Assembly (NCBI RefSeq): GCF_000327385.1
Contig: NW_008708797.1
Span: 2,030,015 to 2,094,014, forward strand
DNA length: 64,000 nt
Source of the DNA: Lottia gigantea
Taxonomy: Eukaryota > Mollusca > Gastropoda > Lottiidae
Reading direction: 5' to 3'
Shown: in pieces, positions 1-11,900 of the stretch
How positions within the stretch are numbered: the stretch's first letter is position 1
Layout of the letters: each line of letters opens with the position of its first letter
The notes under the pieces: generated by a model
What the model saw: only the letters and a program-made list of their open reading frames with translations
The model's database searches: none
What the model was told of the DNA's origin: nothing
Program-made: the position numbers and the translations under genes

Positions 1-1206
1 ACAGTGGTAGAAAAGGAACATGTAAATGTTTTTAAAGCTGATAATAAGGTAGGCCTTTGTATTTCATTTGAATTTTCTTTTCTTTGTGAAAGTCGATCAT
101 CGACGGAATCTGTAGCCTATACATATGTATTTATATTTCATAGAAATATGGACGTCCTTTCAATGTCCTTCAACGGTAACTCATGATTCTGATAATGTGG
201 ATTTAAGTCTTTTAAAAATTCATTGTGATATCTCACATGTCATATGCTGTTATATTTTTTTTTTAATTCTTGAAAACGCTCAAAATTAGGCCGCAGAATT
301 GTGCTAAAAATATGAAAGATAAATCAAAATGTCTGCTACAGTATATCGTATTACACATAGTCTTCATGCATGCTGCGAGATACACTTAATACAACCTATC
401 ATGAACCAGACTCTCCCATGTAAGCACATCTTTTATGTTTGGGTTGAGGAAAACTTCTTTCAATTCTGGTTGAACCGTCTCATAGGTGAGAATTCTGTTC
501 TGTGCTTGTAACATTACATTACAATGAATCATTTTATTCTATTCTATTCTATTCTATTCTATTCTATTCTATTCTATTCTATTCTATTCTATTCTATTCT
601 AATCTAATCTAATCTAATCTAATAAACCATATACTAATCCATTCTAATAACACATTCCATCCTTTTCTAGTGAAACATTCTATCCTACTCTATTCTTTTC
701 TTGTAAACCATTCTATTCTCTTCTTGTAAACCATTATTTTATATTCTAGTAAACCATTTCATTTTATTCCATTCTGATAAACTATTATTTTTTATTCTAG
801 TAAACCATTAATTTCTTATTTGGCTAACTATATACTCTGTTTCAGTAAACCATTTTTTTCTATTTAAGGAAACTGTTCTGTTCTATTTAAAAAAAAAAGG
901 TTCTGTTTTATTTGAGTAAAATAAATTTTTTCTGTTCTATTTCATTTTGCTCATTTTCAGTATACCAGTTTTATCTTCTGAAACCAGTTTGTTGATTTTT
1001 TTGTAAACCAGTTTGTTCTTTTTTGAGTAAACTTTTCTTTTCTATTATTATTTTAGAAAACCTTGCATTTCTATTCCATTGAATTATTCTGATCTGTGTA
1101 ATTCTTAGGGTTATCTACTTTCACAAACCTTTAAGATAACCTCATTTGACCACTTCCTTGTCATGTAAAGTACTATGTTATTACAGTTCCTTTTCTCTTT
1201 TTGTAG
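1..1206. other. 5' flank of the SMYD-family gene; possible exon end at 1-48
   Basis: AT-rich flank with no confident gene. Bases 1-48 read open to the window edge (TVVEKEHVNVFKADNK) and stop at a donor-like GTAGGC, so they could be the end of an exon of a gene starting outside the window or a 5' leader exon. From about 530 to 1080 the sequence is a decaying ATTCT-type simple repeat with degenerate 'taaaccattctattc' phrases. An acceptor-like TTTTTGTAG at 1198-1206 suggests the SMYD start codon lies in a second, partly untranslated exon. Confidence 0.4.
534..625. repeat. (ATTCT)n / (AATCT)n microsatellite
   Basis: A run of about 13 ATTCT pentamers passes directly into four or five AATCT pentamers. 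The flanks carry decayed versions of the same motif out to about 1080. The same pentamer on the other strand (AGAAT) forms the array at 28931-29022. Confidence 0.95.
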
Positions 1207-1235
1207 TGAATATCTCTAAAATCAAAGAATAAAAG

Positions 1236-4090
1236 ATGGGTGAGCTCGATACAAAAGCTGAGATTGAGTTGAGGAAGTTAGAAAATGATGGACAAATCTT
1301 GTTTGAAAATCAAAATTATGAAGAAGCTAGGGAAAAATACTCAGCCTTGATAGCTGCCACAGATGTTGAGGATCCACATATTTTGCTGAAGCGAGCAAGA
1401 TGTCATATGAATCTAAACGACTACCAGTCAGCGTATGCAGATGCTAAACATGCCTACAAGATCAACCCTAAGTCTCTAGAGGCCTGCATACTTTGTGGAC
1501 AAGCTTCAACTCAGATTCTTTTATTCGAAGAAGCATTGAACTATTTCAATGATGGGCTGAAAATTGATCCTAAAAATAAGACAATAACCTTGAATCTGAA
1601 GAACCTCCATTCAAAAATATTAAGTGATTACAACGAAAAGGGTAAAGGGGCAGAAACCACATACAGCGCTGTTAAATTTTGTACACAAGATCCTTATCCT
1701 GGTGATAGTGATCTTCTTAACTTGGAATATGAGATCCTGGCTAAAAAATATAAAATTCCATCCGAAGATAAAGTAAATTTCGATGCAGTCAATAAAGAAG
1801 AAGCAGCTAAACATGCAGCCTTGGCATTTCGATTACGTAACCAAGATTTATCCAGCGCAATCCATCAATGTACATTAGCATTATCTAACGAGCCACCAAA
1901 CTTGATCTATAGACAATTACGAGCTGATATGTACCTGGAGAAAGGAGATCATGTTAAAGCACTATCTGATATGTGGGCTATACCTAAACAAAATAGGGGT
2001 CCTGACATTTGGAAAGCTGGAGGTAAGGAAACTATATTTTCAATAAATGTCCGCTGAAATAGGCACCAATGCCCAAAGTTGGTATAATACTTGGGGACAC
2101 ACAAAGATGTTATGTTTGACCGCAGAGAATGTGTTGCCTATATCTTTTTGTAATATTCAGAAATATTTTTCTAGGTAAAGTTTTGATGTCTCTCGAGCTG
2201 CCAATCTCTGCTGAGTTTTGGTTTAGAAGAGCTACTAAGCTAAGTAAAGAAGGTGATGACGAAGCTGCCATGTTGTTTCAACAGGTTAGGGTTGACAGAT
2301 TGTATAGACCTCTTACAGCAGGTTATCCTGTCAAAGTAGAATTTAAACAGTTTGGTCGCGGTGTGTATGCTACAGAAGACATCAAGGAAGGAGATATAGC
2401 ATTTGTAGATAGCCCTGTAGTTAGAGCCATGATTTCAAACCCAGAGCATAAAATTGAAGCTTGTAGTCATTGTGCTAGATCATTGTTAACAGCTGCCCAA
2501 TACTTTGGAGATGCTTTAGAAACAATGACTGAGGAGGAAAAGGAACTGGTCAATATACATTGGCCTGATGTTACACCTATTTATTGTGATGATTGTAGGA
2601 GAGTGAAATATTGTAGTGACGATTGTCGTTTAGAGGCTTGGGACTTGTATCACCAAATTATCTGTCCTAAATTAAACCCCGCTTCATCGGAACTGTATGA
2701 TTTATTAGATAACGAAGGTTGGGGCATACGAGATGATGGTACTAAAGGCGAAATTTGGGGAGGACATTATAGTTTAATGATATTAGCTAACATCTGGGCT
2801 AGTATAATAATGGAAGCGAAACGTTTAATGATAACAGACGGTGCCACCACTGCTACAGTTACTCATTGGGCAAAGGCAAAAGCTCCATATAGAAGGTATG
2901 TCAAATTAAATACAGCATTTATGTGTGTTCAATGAATTTCTCAATGTGAAAGCTTGCTGATCCCCTCACTTTTTCCAATTATGATTTGCACTGGAAACGA
3001 AACCAACCCCATGGATATCTTGGGGTAACTTCACAATATTTTGTTTGCTTGATATTTTCTCGTGTCCAGAACAAGATCTTGAGCAATACAGTGGGTTATT
3101 GCAATATGCTGAATGGGGTTGGTGTCGTAAATTAAAGAGAATTGCAGCCTGGTGTGACAATGTTCCTTGCATGCCGAGTTCTCTGCTTCGTTATTCTTTC
3201 CAGAATGACTGATCCCTCTTTTTCTATCTACATGTATTTCACAAAATACAATGATGTTTTTGTAATGGCTTCCCTTCGTTCTCTGTGTTGAACAATTCTT
3301 TTAACGGGAATTAGAAATTGGAAATGGATGCATATCTCCTCCGGCAAGTTAAGCTGTCACTTTCAAGAAAGAGCGAGTTAACCATGCCAATTAATGTCTT
3401 TTCAGGTTCATTGCTTATGGAACTACCTCTGCGATTTCGCGGATGCCGCACATGCTTCCGGTTTTCCGAAGGGTATTCAAAAATAGCGGTCACGAAGGTG
3501 TCGTTTTCAACGTCACCGAGGAAGAATTTAACGGCCGCTACTACCAAGCTACATGTAATTTGCAAGAGTTCTCTGCTCGCTCCACACCTTATCACGCATT
3601 TATGAAGAAGCTCTCTACAGACCTCAGAGGCTTCCAAATGATCAAATATTTGGAAAAATCACCACCTTATGCAGGATTCTGCGGAATGTTTCCGTTACAT
3701 GCTTGTTTAAATCATTCTTGTTGTAACAACGTCGAAATAAGAGATGGCGATTGTAACGGTACGCCAGGAGTAAACGTTGTTGCAAAGAGATTTATAAAAA
3801 CAGGAGAGGAATTATTTACGTCATATATTGATAATAAGTTATCAAGAAACATTAGACGTGCGTGGTTGTACAAATCCTTTAATTTTTGGTGTCAGTGTCC
3901 ACAATGTACTTTTGAGGGTGAAGATAAGAAAGAATGCACCAATTGCAACGCCAAATCAGAAAGTGAAAAAGCCTTCCCTTGTTGTAGCAAATGTAAAAGA
4001 GCATGGTATTGTTCGGTTAAATGTCAAAAAGAAGCATGGAGACGAGGTCACAAAAATATTTGTTCAAAACAAAAGTCTGGAACAGCTTAA
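1236..4090 (+). CDS. TPR-SET-MYND protein (SMYD family), proximal terminal exon form
   Basis: Probable protein-lysine methyltransferase. Exons are 1236-2022, 2175-2895 and 3406-4090, joined in phases 1 and 2, giving 730 residues. Exon 1 encodes tetratricopeptide-like helices (residues about 10-260). Exon 2 holds the N-terminal SET strand with FGRGVYATEDIKEGD and a MYND zinc finger (CSHCARS to YHQIICP) inserted in SET, as in SMYD proteins. Exon 3 supplies the C-terminal SET half with CLNHSCCNNVE and GEELFTSYID, a cysteine-rich post-SET (FWCQCPQC) and a second MYND finger at the extreme C-terminus (CTNC to GHKNIC). TPR plus split SET resembles SMYD4, while the MYND neighbourhood resembles SMYD5; the extra terminal MYND fits neither well. 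The start is the first ATG after an acceptor-like site. An alternative last exon lies 1.2 kb downstream. Confidence 0.85.
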
Positions 4091-4616
4091 ACTACTTCTG
4101 ATAATTTTCCGCCGGAAGTATCAGCGGGTGGCACAGTATAATGCTCGTCATCTTGTGGTCCTAGAATAGCGCAATATTTCGTTGTAAAAAAATCTAGTCG
4201 AGGACTACGTAATATGTTCTTCTATCAAAAGTGATAGCCATACATTTTATATTTTATTTATACATACTCAGCTAGCAACAAGAAAGAAACTTTCGTTAGG
4301 ATACCTATTTCTCCAATTGTCATGGCGATCTCTTTGGATGTTGTCTTTAATTCTCAAACTTGAAAATGGTTTGGTTATTTATTAATATGAGTAATTTTGA
4401 TTATATTTTATGTATTCTGTGTGCGATATAAGCATATAGTGATGTGGTCACTATTTTCTGTTTTGAAATAATCCAGAAATCAAACATATGCCTACCTCTT
4501 CATGTTGAATTCATTTTCTTATTAATTTATGTATTTTTTTTTTATTTATTTAATCTACTTATTTATTATTTCAAATAATGCCAAACCCTTACTTTTTTTA
4601 CCATGAGACAATAGTC

Positions 4617-4622
4617 AATAAA
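4617..4622 (+). terminator. Candidate polyadenylation signal after the proximal SMYD terminal exon
   Basis: AATAAA about 530 bases after the stop at 4090 and before the second terminal exon. It would let the proximal form end before the distal exon is transcribed. The hexamer is common by chance in AT-rich DNA, so this is only suggestive. Confidence 0.3.
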
Positions 4623-5332
4623 TAGATAAATTTGTTTATCATTCAAATTCCAATTGCATATTTCTTCTTCTTGAATTCTATCGCGTTGGATATTAAAGTT
4701 TAAGAAGCATAGGATTGCCATTTTCATGTCAAACACTTCATGCATATATCTTTACCACATGGGAGGGCGAAGGGGTGCGGTTATTAAATCTTGTCTATTG
4801 AGAAACTGATGCATAGGAGATGGACTACATCTTGGGTATTTAAACTTTGATTCTTGCATGGTAGTGTTTCTGTGGATGTAGAATAGACCTACGTTTGGTT
4901 TGATGCTTTTTATGTTGTTGTTCATGATAACATGAAGTCAAATCCTAGTATGGTTTCCTTTTATTGAAATATTGAAATTCTACTTTTCTATATTTACCTT
5001 CACCATCTTCGTCATTCTACTTCCTTCTCTTAATCTACTTCATTTCATTCGTTATCTTCTTGTGAATTATGAACACAAGGAACCTGGAAAAGAAGCCTAC
5101 AAAATAGTAAACTACGCGCATCATAAACCGTTCCAAATATTTGCAAATGTATACATGCGGAAAGCTTTTTTTTCTGATTGGCAACCATGAGCTATAATCT
5201 AGGAACAAGGTGCTTCGGTAAACGCTACCTAAATAACTCGTTCAATTATGTTATACTACTAACATCGACTAACAATTTTAACATTGATTTTATAAAGCAT
5301 GATCTTTCAACGATTTTAGCCTATTATCGTAG

Positions 5333-6062
5333 GTTTATATCGTATGGTAGTATTCATGTCTGTAGAAGAATGCCTCACATGTTACCAGTGTTCCAGAGAG
5401 TGTTTAACCATTATGGAGATAAAGAAAGCTTCTTTATCAACGAAGAAGAGTTCAATGGTCGTTATTACCAAGCAACATGTAACTTACAGGCCTATTCAGC
5501 CAGCATCAACCCTTATCATTTCTTCATGACGAATCTCTCGAAAACTTTGGATGGTTTCAAACTTCTCAAGTATTTAAATAAGAAAGCTCCGGATCCTCTA
5601 TTTACTGGTATGTTTCCACTTCATGCTTGTCTAAATCATGATTGTGATCATAATATAGAAGTTCGGGATGGCTTTATGGATGATCTCGTAGGTTTGCCCG
5701 GGGTCATGATGGTTGCCTGTCGAGACATAAAAAAGGGCACCGAACTCATGACGACTTACATCAATCCACAAATGCCACGAAATTTGAGACGTTCGTGGCT
5801 TTATAAATCTTTTAATTTCTGGTGTCAATGTAATAAATGTAAATTTGAGGGAGATGATAATACATTCTGTACAAATTGTCAGAAAGAGTCCCAAACGCCA
5901 AATGGTTTCAAGGCATGTGGAAAGTGCAAGAAAGCTTTCTACTGCTCGACCAAATGTCAGAAAATTTCTTGGCAGAAGGGACACAAGTCCATTTGTATCA
6001 AATATGACGAAGCAGAAGCATCACATATATTAGAAATGAATAATAAACTTAGAAAAGTTTAA
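5333..6062 (+). CDS. Second SMYD terminal exon (alternative last exon or gene remnant)
   Basis: This exon is homologous to 3406-4090, with well over half of residues alike by eye. It encodes the C-terminal SET half (GMFPLHACLNHDCDHN, GTELMTTYIN), a post-SET FWCQCNKC and a terminal MYND finger (CTNC to GHKSIC). A TAG acceptor at 5330-5332 leaves the same phase as the proximal exon, so exon 2 (ending AG at 2895) can join either: the junction reads RFIAYG in one and RFISYG in the other. Splicing to this exon gives a 745-residue protein. It has NHD where the proximal copy has the usual NHS of SET domains. No separate TPR or N-terminal SET exon is visible in 4091-5332. Either it is a mutually exclusive last exon or the 3' remnant of a tandem gene duplicate. 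The frame is intact and selection seems to have kept the cysteines. Confidence 0.75.
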
Positions 6063-8916
6063 CTTAATTTAATTAATATTTTGAACCTTAGTTTCGTTAT
6101 TAGATTAGATTTTTGATTTTTCGTTTTATTAATACTGGTTTGTGTATAGTTTAAGCTTATATTATTTATTACTTATAACGGCAAGTGTTCCTTAATAATG
6201 TTGAAATAGGATATAAGAGGCTGGTGTCTTAAAGCTAGTGAGACACCTTTGAACATAAAATTGTTTTGACAGAAAAAAAACATTAATAACATCATAAAGA
6301 AAAAAGATTTTTGTGTTAAACATTGTTTTCTGGAATTTAGACATTTAATTTTCAAGTGTGCCTATATTAATTTATGTGTCTCTGTACAAATGTTGATTTT
6401 GCTTTCAGTAAATGAATGCATAAATGCTGTATTTTCAAAGTAAAATAGACTGAAGAATAAAAGAAATTGTGTTAAATTTCTTAAAACCAGATAGAACTCA
6501 ATTTCCACTTCAAGAATTACTCCTGATATCGTTTTCCTATTCCTTTTCCTAAAGGACCATGACAAAAAGGGTTATGGAAGTCAAGATAGAATTCTGTTGT
6601 CACCAAGGTATAAGATCATTATGAATAATTAAAGATTTTAGAAATTTTCGGGGGATTTCTTTGTGTCTTGAATATGTGTAAATAGTCTTCAGATGTAAGC
6701 TTACTAGAAAAGTTCAAAAATTGCACAATTCCTTCAAAAATATCTCAAAATAAGAATTATACATTCTATTTCTAACTATGATTTTTCTATATATGGCAGA
6801 GTCTCAAGAAATGAAAAATCCTCATTTTAACATTCAAATGCAGATAGTTCTGTACATACATGGATTTGAAGGCTAAAATTTGGGCTATGAACACTTTTAC
6901 TGAATTCCAGTTTCTGACACTAAAGTACAATTTGTCAAACGAATAGCGAATCTGTTCCTTTAATGAACAGTACAGACCTAAAGTTCAGGAAATATCATAT
7001 GATGAAATGAGAAAAAAATGACATTTCAAGACAATCTTGATAAAACATCGTAAAGACCATCAAATATTTCCATTTATTATGTCTTCAAATTATTATAAAC
7101 ATAAAAATATTTCAATCACAAAGATATAGACATCTATATTTCAACTTTCAAATTGAAGTAACCAATGTCATTTTCTTTCACTAAATTTGTACATAACAAA
7201 GTATATTAATTGCAAAGATTCAAGAAATTGAATTACATTGACCTGAATTTGTTTTTAATACCATGTGTGTGATACCAGACACATATCATTGGCTTATGAA
7301 AGTGAAATTTGAAAACAAATGACTTCAGTGGTTGAAAATAACTACAATTCAATGCTAACAAAACGCACTAAAATGTCAATATTACTTTGTATATTATTTG
7401 ATTTATTATAATTTAATATTTACAGTTAAATATAATAATTTATATTTTAAATATAGATCTAAATATACAATCTTATATTATTCAGCTATATACAGATATA
7501 AGGATACACAATAAAAATAGGCATGAGGTTCAAATGAGTGAAAAGATCTTTGTTTTGTTTTTAATACTTTTTTTCTCAATTTATGTTCTGTATGCACAAA
7601 ATAAGACATAAAGGTGGATTATATAAACTTACCCTTTCCCTTGTCTGCAGTTTTTTTTATTTTTTTGGGTCATATCATATCAAATTATATGCAAATCAGT
7701 TTAACCATTTCACTATTAGAGATCCAAGGTGTTTAATTAAAAAAATAGAATTATCTTGAATTGTATTTCGTTTATATTTAAGTTTGAAATAATCTTTTTA
7801 ATTTGATTTTTTTGGTGCACACAGGCTTATATATTCACACCTTAAGATTGTAAAGAAGCGACAAAGGAACGTTTTTACATTCAATCTGATTGAAATAATT
7901 GTTATTGTAGTTATGAAAGATGTTTGGCTCTTTACTTAGCTCATACTTACTGAGTGGAGTCAAGCTGTGAATAGACCTGGTACGGGTGCGGTGTAAGGTG
8001 CAGAATAATTGATACAAACGAAAATAGAACAAAAGAACACACAAGGTACTGGTCCAGACACAATGCAAATACGATTCTTTTCTATTATTTTCTACTGTAT
8101 TGATAATCCTGCACCGTACACCACACTGTACATTGTTTATTCGCACCTTTTATTGAAATGAAATAAAATACCAAGTACTTTATTTTAATATTAAATATAA
8201 ACACCAGTCCAAATTTTTTACAACATCTTAGAAAAAATATGTCATTTTCAATAATCCAAACATCTGGTAAAAAGTTTGTAATTGTGTAGTTCAATCTGTA
8301 ATTACACCATTTATTCGAATTTTTAGCACTGAACAATACAAACACAGTGTATTATAAAAATAAGATTGGAATCAATGTAAAATTTGGTTCTCAAGAAGCC
8401 TCGAATTATTAGTGACTTCGATCTTCCCAAATTTATTTACATCACTGATGACTGACAAAAGTTTAAAATGTTGGGCAAAATACAAATTATGATACCATAC
8501 AGGAAGTATTTACAACTACAATCCTTTAAAAGGAAATGGAACAGGAATAACCAATGATAAACTGACAAACATGGATGCCAGCTCATGTCCACAAAGAGAA
8601 ATATTATACTGGTTTACCTATTTTATAATAATAATATCGTTTATATTTTCCAGACCACAATAAACTAGAACTATGAAATATTTTGGTTTAAGGCATTATC
8701 TTGTATAAACTAATGCATCAAACTACCACTACAAATTAAGATTTTAAACTTAATGTCATAATATTGACTCTTGATTAATTGGGTCAAACTAGTTTTTCAT
8801 GAGAAGAGGAAGAGGAACTTTGATGTACAGTACACTGTTCTCGAAGTAAAGTAACAATAAACAAATATATTTTAAATTCTAATCACAAACAAAACAAATA
8901 AAACTAATATAAATTA
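6063..8916. other. Intergenic, AT-rich, no gene seen
   Basis: 3' flank of the SMYD gene (+) and of the ZDHHC gene (-). I see no coding-like frame, tandem array or recognisable transposon end here. Short frames at 6362-6565 and 7835-8345 have no family motif. Confidence 0.5.
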
Positions 8917-11900
8917 TCAGACAGAATACATAAAAGAATGTTGATAAACAAATTTAGGTTGATCAAATGGTGAAAACCATCTCCAACTAAACGGATGGCC
9001 AAATACAGATTTTATACTCAACCAGGAGGATTTCTTCTGCCATGTTGCTTGTTCTTTCTTTAACTGTTCTATAGCCTATAAAACAAAAATATATCTAATT
9101 ATACTTTAATGAATAACCTGATCTTGATTCAAAGTGTAAAAATGAAATGAATGGAGTTCTACGTCCTACTTTTCGATTCAAAGTGTAGACATAAACAGAG
9201 AAAGCTTGCGAGGCAAGGTAACATACGCCCACTGGCAGCTGTCAGAAATGATAAAACAGTCTTTAGTGACTAAAGTATGAATTTTCTCATTTTGAAGAAA
9301 TTTTATTAGTTTAAATTCAATTATATATATATATATGCCAGTTATTTATGCTAAGTAATTCCACAATTTTTGTTAAAATCAATATCAATAACCCAAATAC
9401 AGCAAATAATTAAATCACACAGCTCTAATCAAGTGCAATTTAAAAAATTTTAATGCGTTTTTCCTAAGTCAACTCAAAATGTTCATAGAAAAATAATCCA
9501 GCTCAAACTTGTCCACAATCTCACCAATATGAACGATCACACCAAATTTCATTAAAATCAGTTCAATGGAGTTCAAAGTCTTTATTGTATTCACAAACAA
9601 GTTTTGACGCTTTTTCTCTAAGTCCAGGGCAATAACTCAAAAACCGTTCATCAAAAAATCAACTTCAAACTTGTCAAGATCTCATCAATATAAATGATCA
9701 CACCAAATTTCATCCAAATCGGATGAAAACTGTAGTCTCTATTGTGTTCACAGACAAATTTTGATGCCTTTTTCCTAAGTCAAGGGCAATAACTCAAAAA
9801 CCTTTCATCAAAAAAATGTCAAATTTTGTACTTGCCCGAGATCTTATCCATTCCAATGCTTCTATTGGTCTCAGAAACAAATTTTGAAGCCTTTTTACAA
9901 AGTCAAGGGCAATAACTCAAAAACCTTTCATCAAAAAAATGTCAAATTTTGTACTTGCCCGAGATCTTATCCATTCCAATGCTTCTATTGGTCTCAGAAA
10001 CAAATTTTGAAGCCTTTTTACAAAGTCAAGGGCAATAACTCAAAAACCTTTCATCAAAAAAATGTCAAATTCGTACTTGCCAGAGATCTTATCCATTCCA
10101 ATGCTTCTATTGTTCTCAGAAACAAATTTTGAAGCCTTTTTACAAAGCCAAGGACAATAACTCAAAAACCATTCATCAAATAGGTTCAAGTCAGAACTTG
10201 TCTGAGATCTTATTAATTCCAATGATCAATAAATACGTCAAATTCGAACTTGACTGAGATCTTATCAATCTACAGCATCACACCAAGATTTATCAAAATC
10301 AGACGAAAACTACAGTCTCTATAGTGCTCACAATGAAATGTTTTAATGTGATGTATGATTTGCAATAGACATGAAATTCAAGAAAAGGTTATAATGTTAA
10401 AACTTACGGTTTCATCTGATATGATAGATAGTAACTGAGTAGCACACATAATAGCAGTAAATATACCAAATAATAACCCTTCAAATATCAAAAATATCAA
10501 AAAAACTGTGGTAGCAGGGGGAGAGGCACCAGAACATTCTGAAATTTACAAACAAATATATCACACATATACATATACACATCAACTTCATGTACAAAAA
10601 TACATCGAATTCTTCAATACTTACACCTTACAAAGATTGTTAGGTTTTCTTATTTTTTCCAAAAATAAGTGGCTCTGACAAAAAGACCCTCAGATATTAT
10701 AATCAGTTTCATGGAATTGCAAGCACAGACGTCCAACTGAAAACTGGAATTGCACAAATCAGTGCTATCATTTTCTTTAATACACATCAAAGATAGCTTG
10801 CCAGGCAAGAAATGATAAAACAGTCTTAAGTGACTAAAGTATGAATTTTCTCATTTTAAAGAAATTTTAATAGTTTGAATTCATTGATATATATAATTAC
10901 TGCCAGTTATTTATGCTGAGAAATACCACCAATTTTTAAAAATCAATATCAATAATCCAAACACATCAAATTATTGCATCAATATACATGATCACACCAT
11001 GTTTCATTAAAATCAATTGAAAACTGTAGTTTCTTATGTGTTCACAAACAAATTTTGACACGTTTTCCTAAGTCAAGGACAATAACTCAAAGACCGTTCA
11101 TTGAAAAATCAAGTTCGAACTCGACCAAGATCTCATCAATATGAATGATCACACCAAATTTCATTAAAATCAGTTGAAAACTGTATTCTCTATTGTGTTC
11201 ACAAGAAATGTTGACCGACCACGGACCAAAGAACCGAGGCGAAATTTCCATGTGGGCGTGTCAAAATCATCATTTTGAGATTGTGTTAAAATTGAGATTC
11301 AAGTGGGATTGCTGGTGCATAATAGTTCACAGAAATTATTCTTGCTTACCTTTCCAATCTTTAGCTAAGCATGTTATAAAATGGTTTATGGATAAAAACA
11401 GTGCATATATTGATATGAAACATATATAAAACTGAAAAGAAAAATCAAAAACATATTTAGCAATCATGTATTCGATGTGATACAAAAAAGAGTCAGAAAT
11501 CATATGCATTTTAAAAAAAATATAAAAAATAATATATTTTTACGGCCTACTTTTCTGCACCTTATGGGTTAATGAAGATGGGCAAAGCCATACAGTGAGC
11601 CATGTAGAAATTTTGAAAGGACAGCGGCATTAGCCTAATCTTATTTCAAGTTCCAACTGTCGAGGGATCTTAAACATGCACAGCCTGTAGCACCTGAAGC
11701 CGAGGTTTATTTTCCCATGCAAATTACCCGATGCCTTTTCCATGTCAGGCCTTCCAACCTGCATCAATGACAAGGGGAAAAACATACTGATTATTACTAT
11801 CTAGACATCCTTAGCTACTATTTGTGGATATCTAGTTAACTGTTAAAGTGGGGTGTCCACATGTAGCCTGAGTTCGCTCTCCTACAGCAAGTGGAAGGTA

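Noticed and set aside
1-48. Possible end of an upstream coding exon
   Set aside because: Only 16 codons are visible and the gene cannot be identified; noted in the flank entry but not called.
9884-10132. 82-codon frame with a duplicated internal sequence
   Set aside because: It is the translation of the 123-bp tandem repeat.
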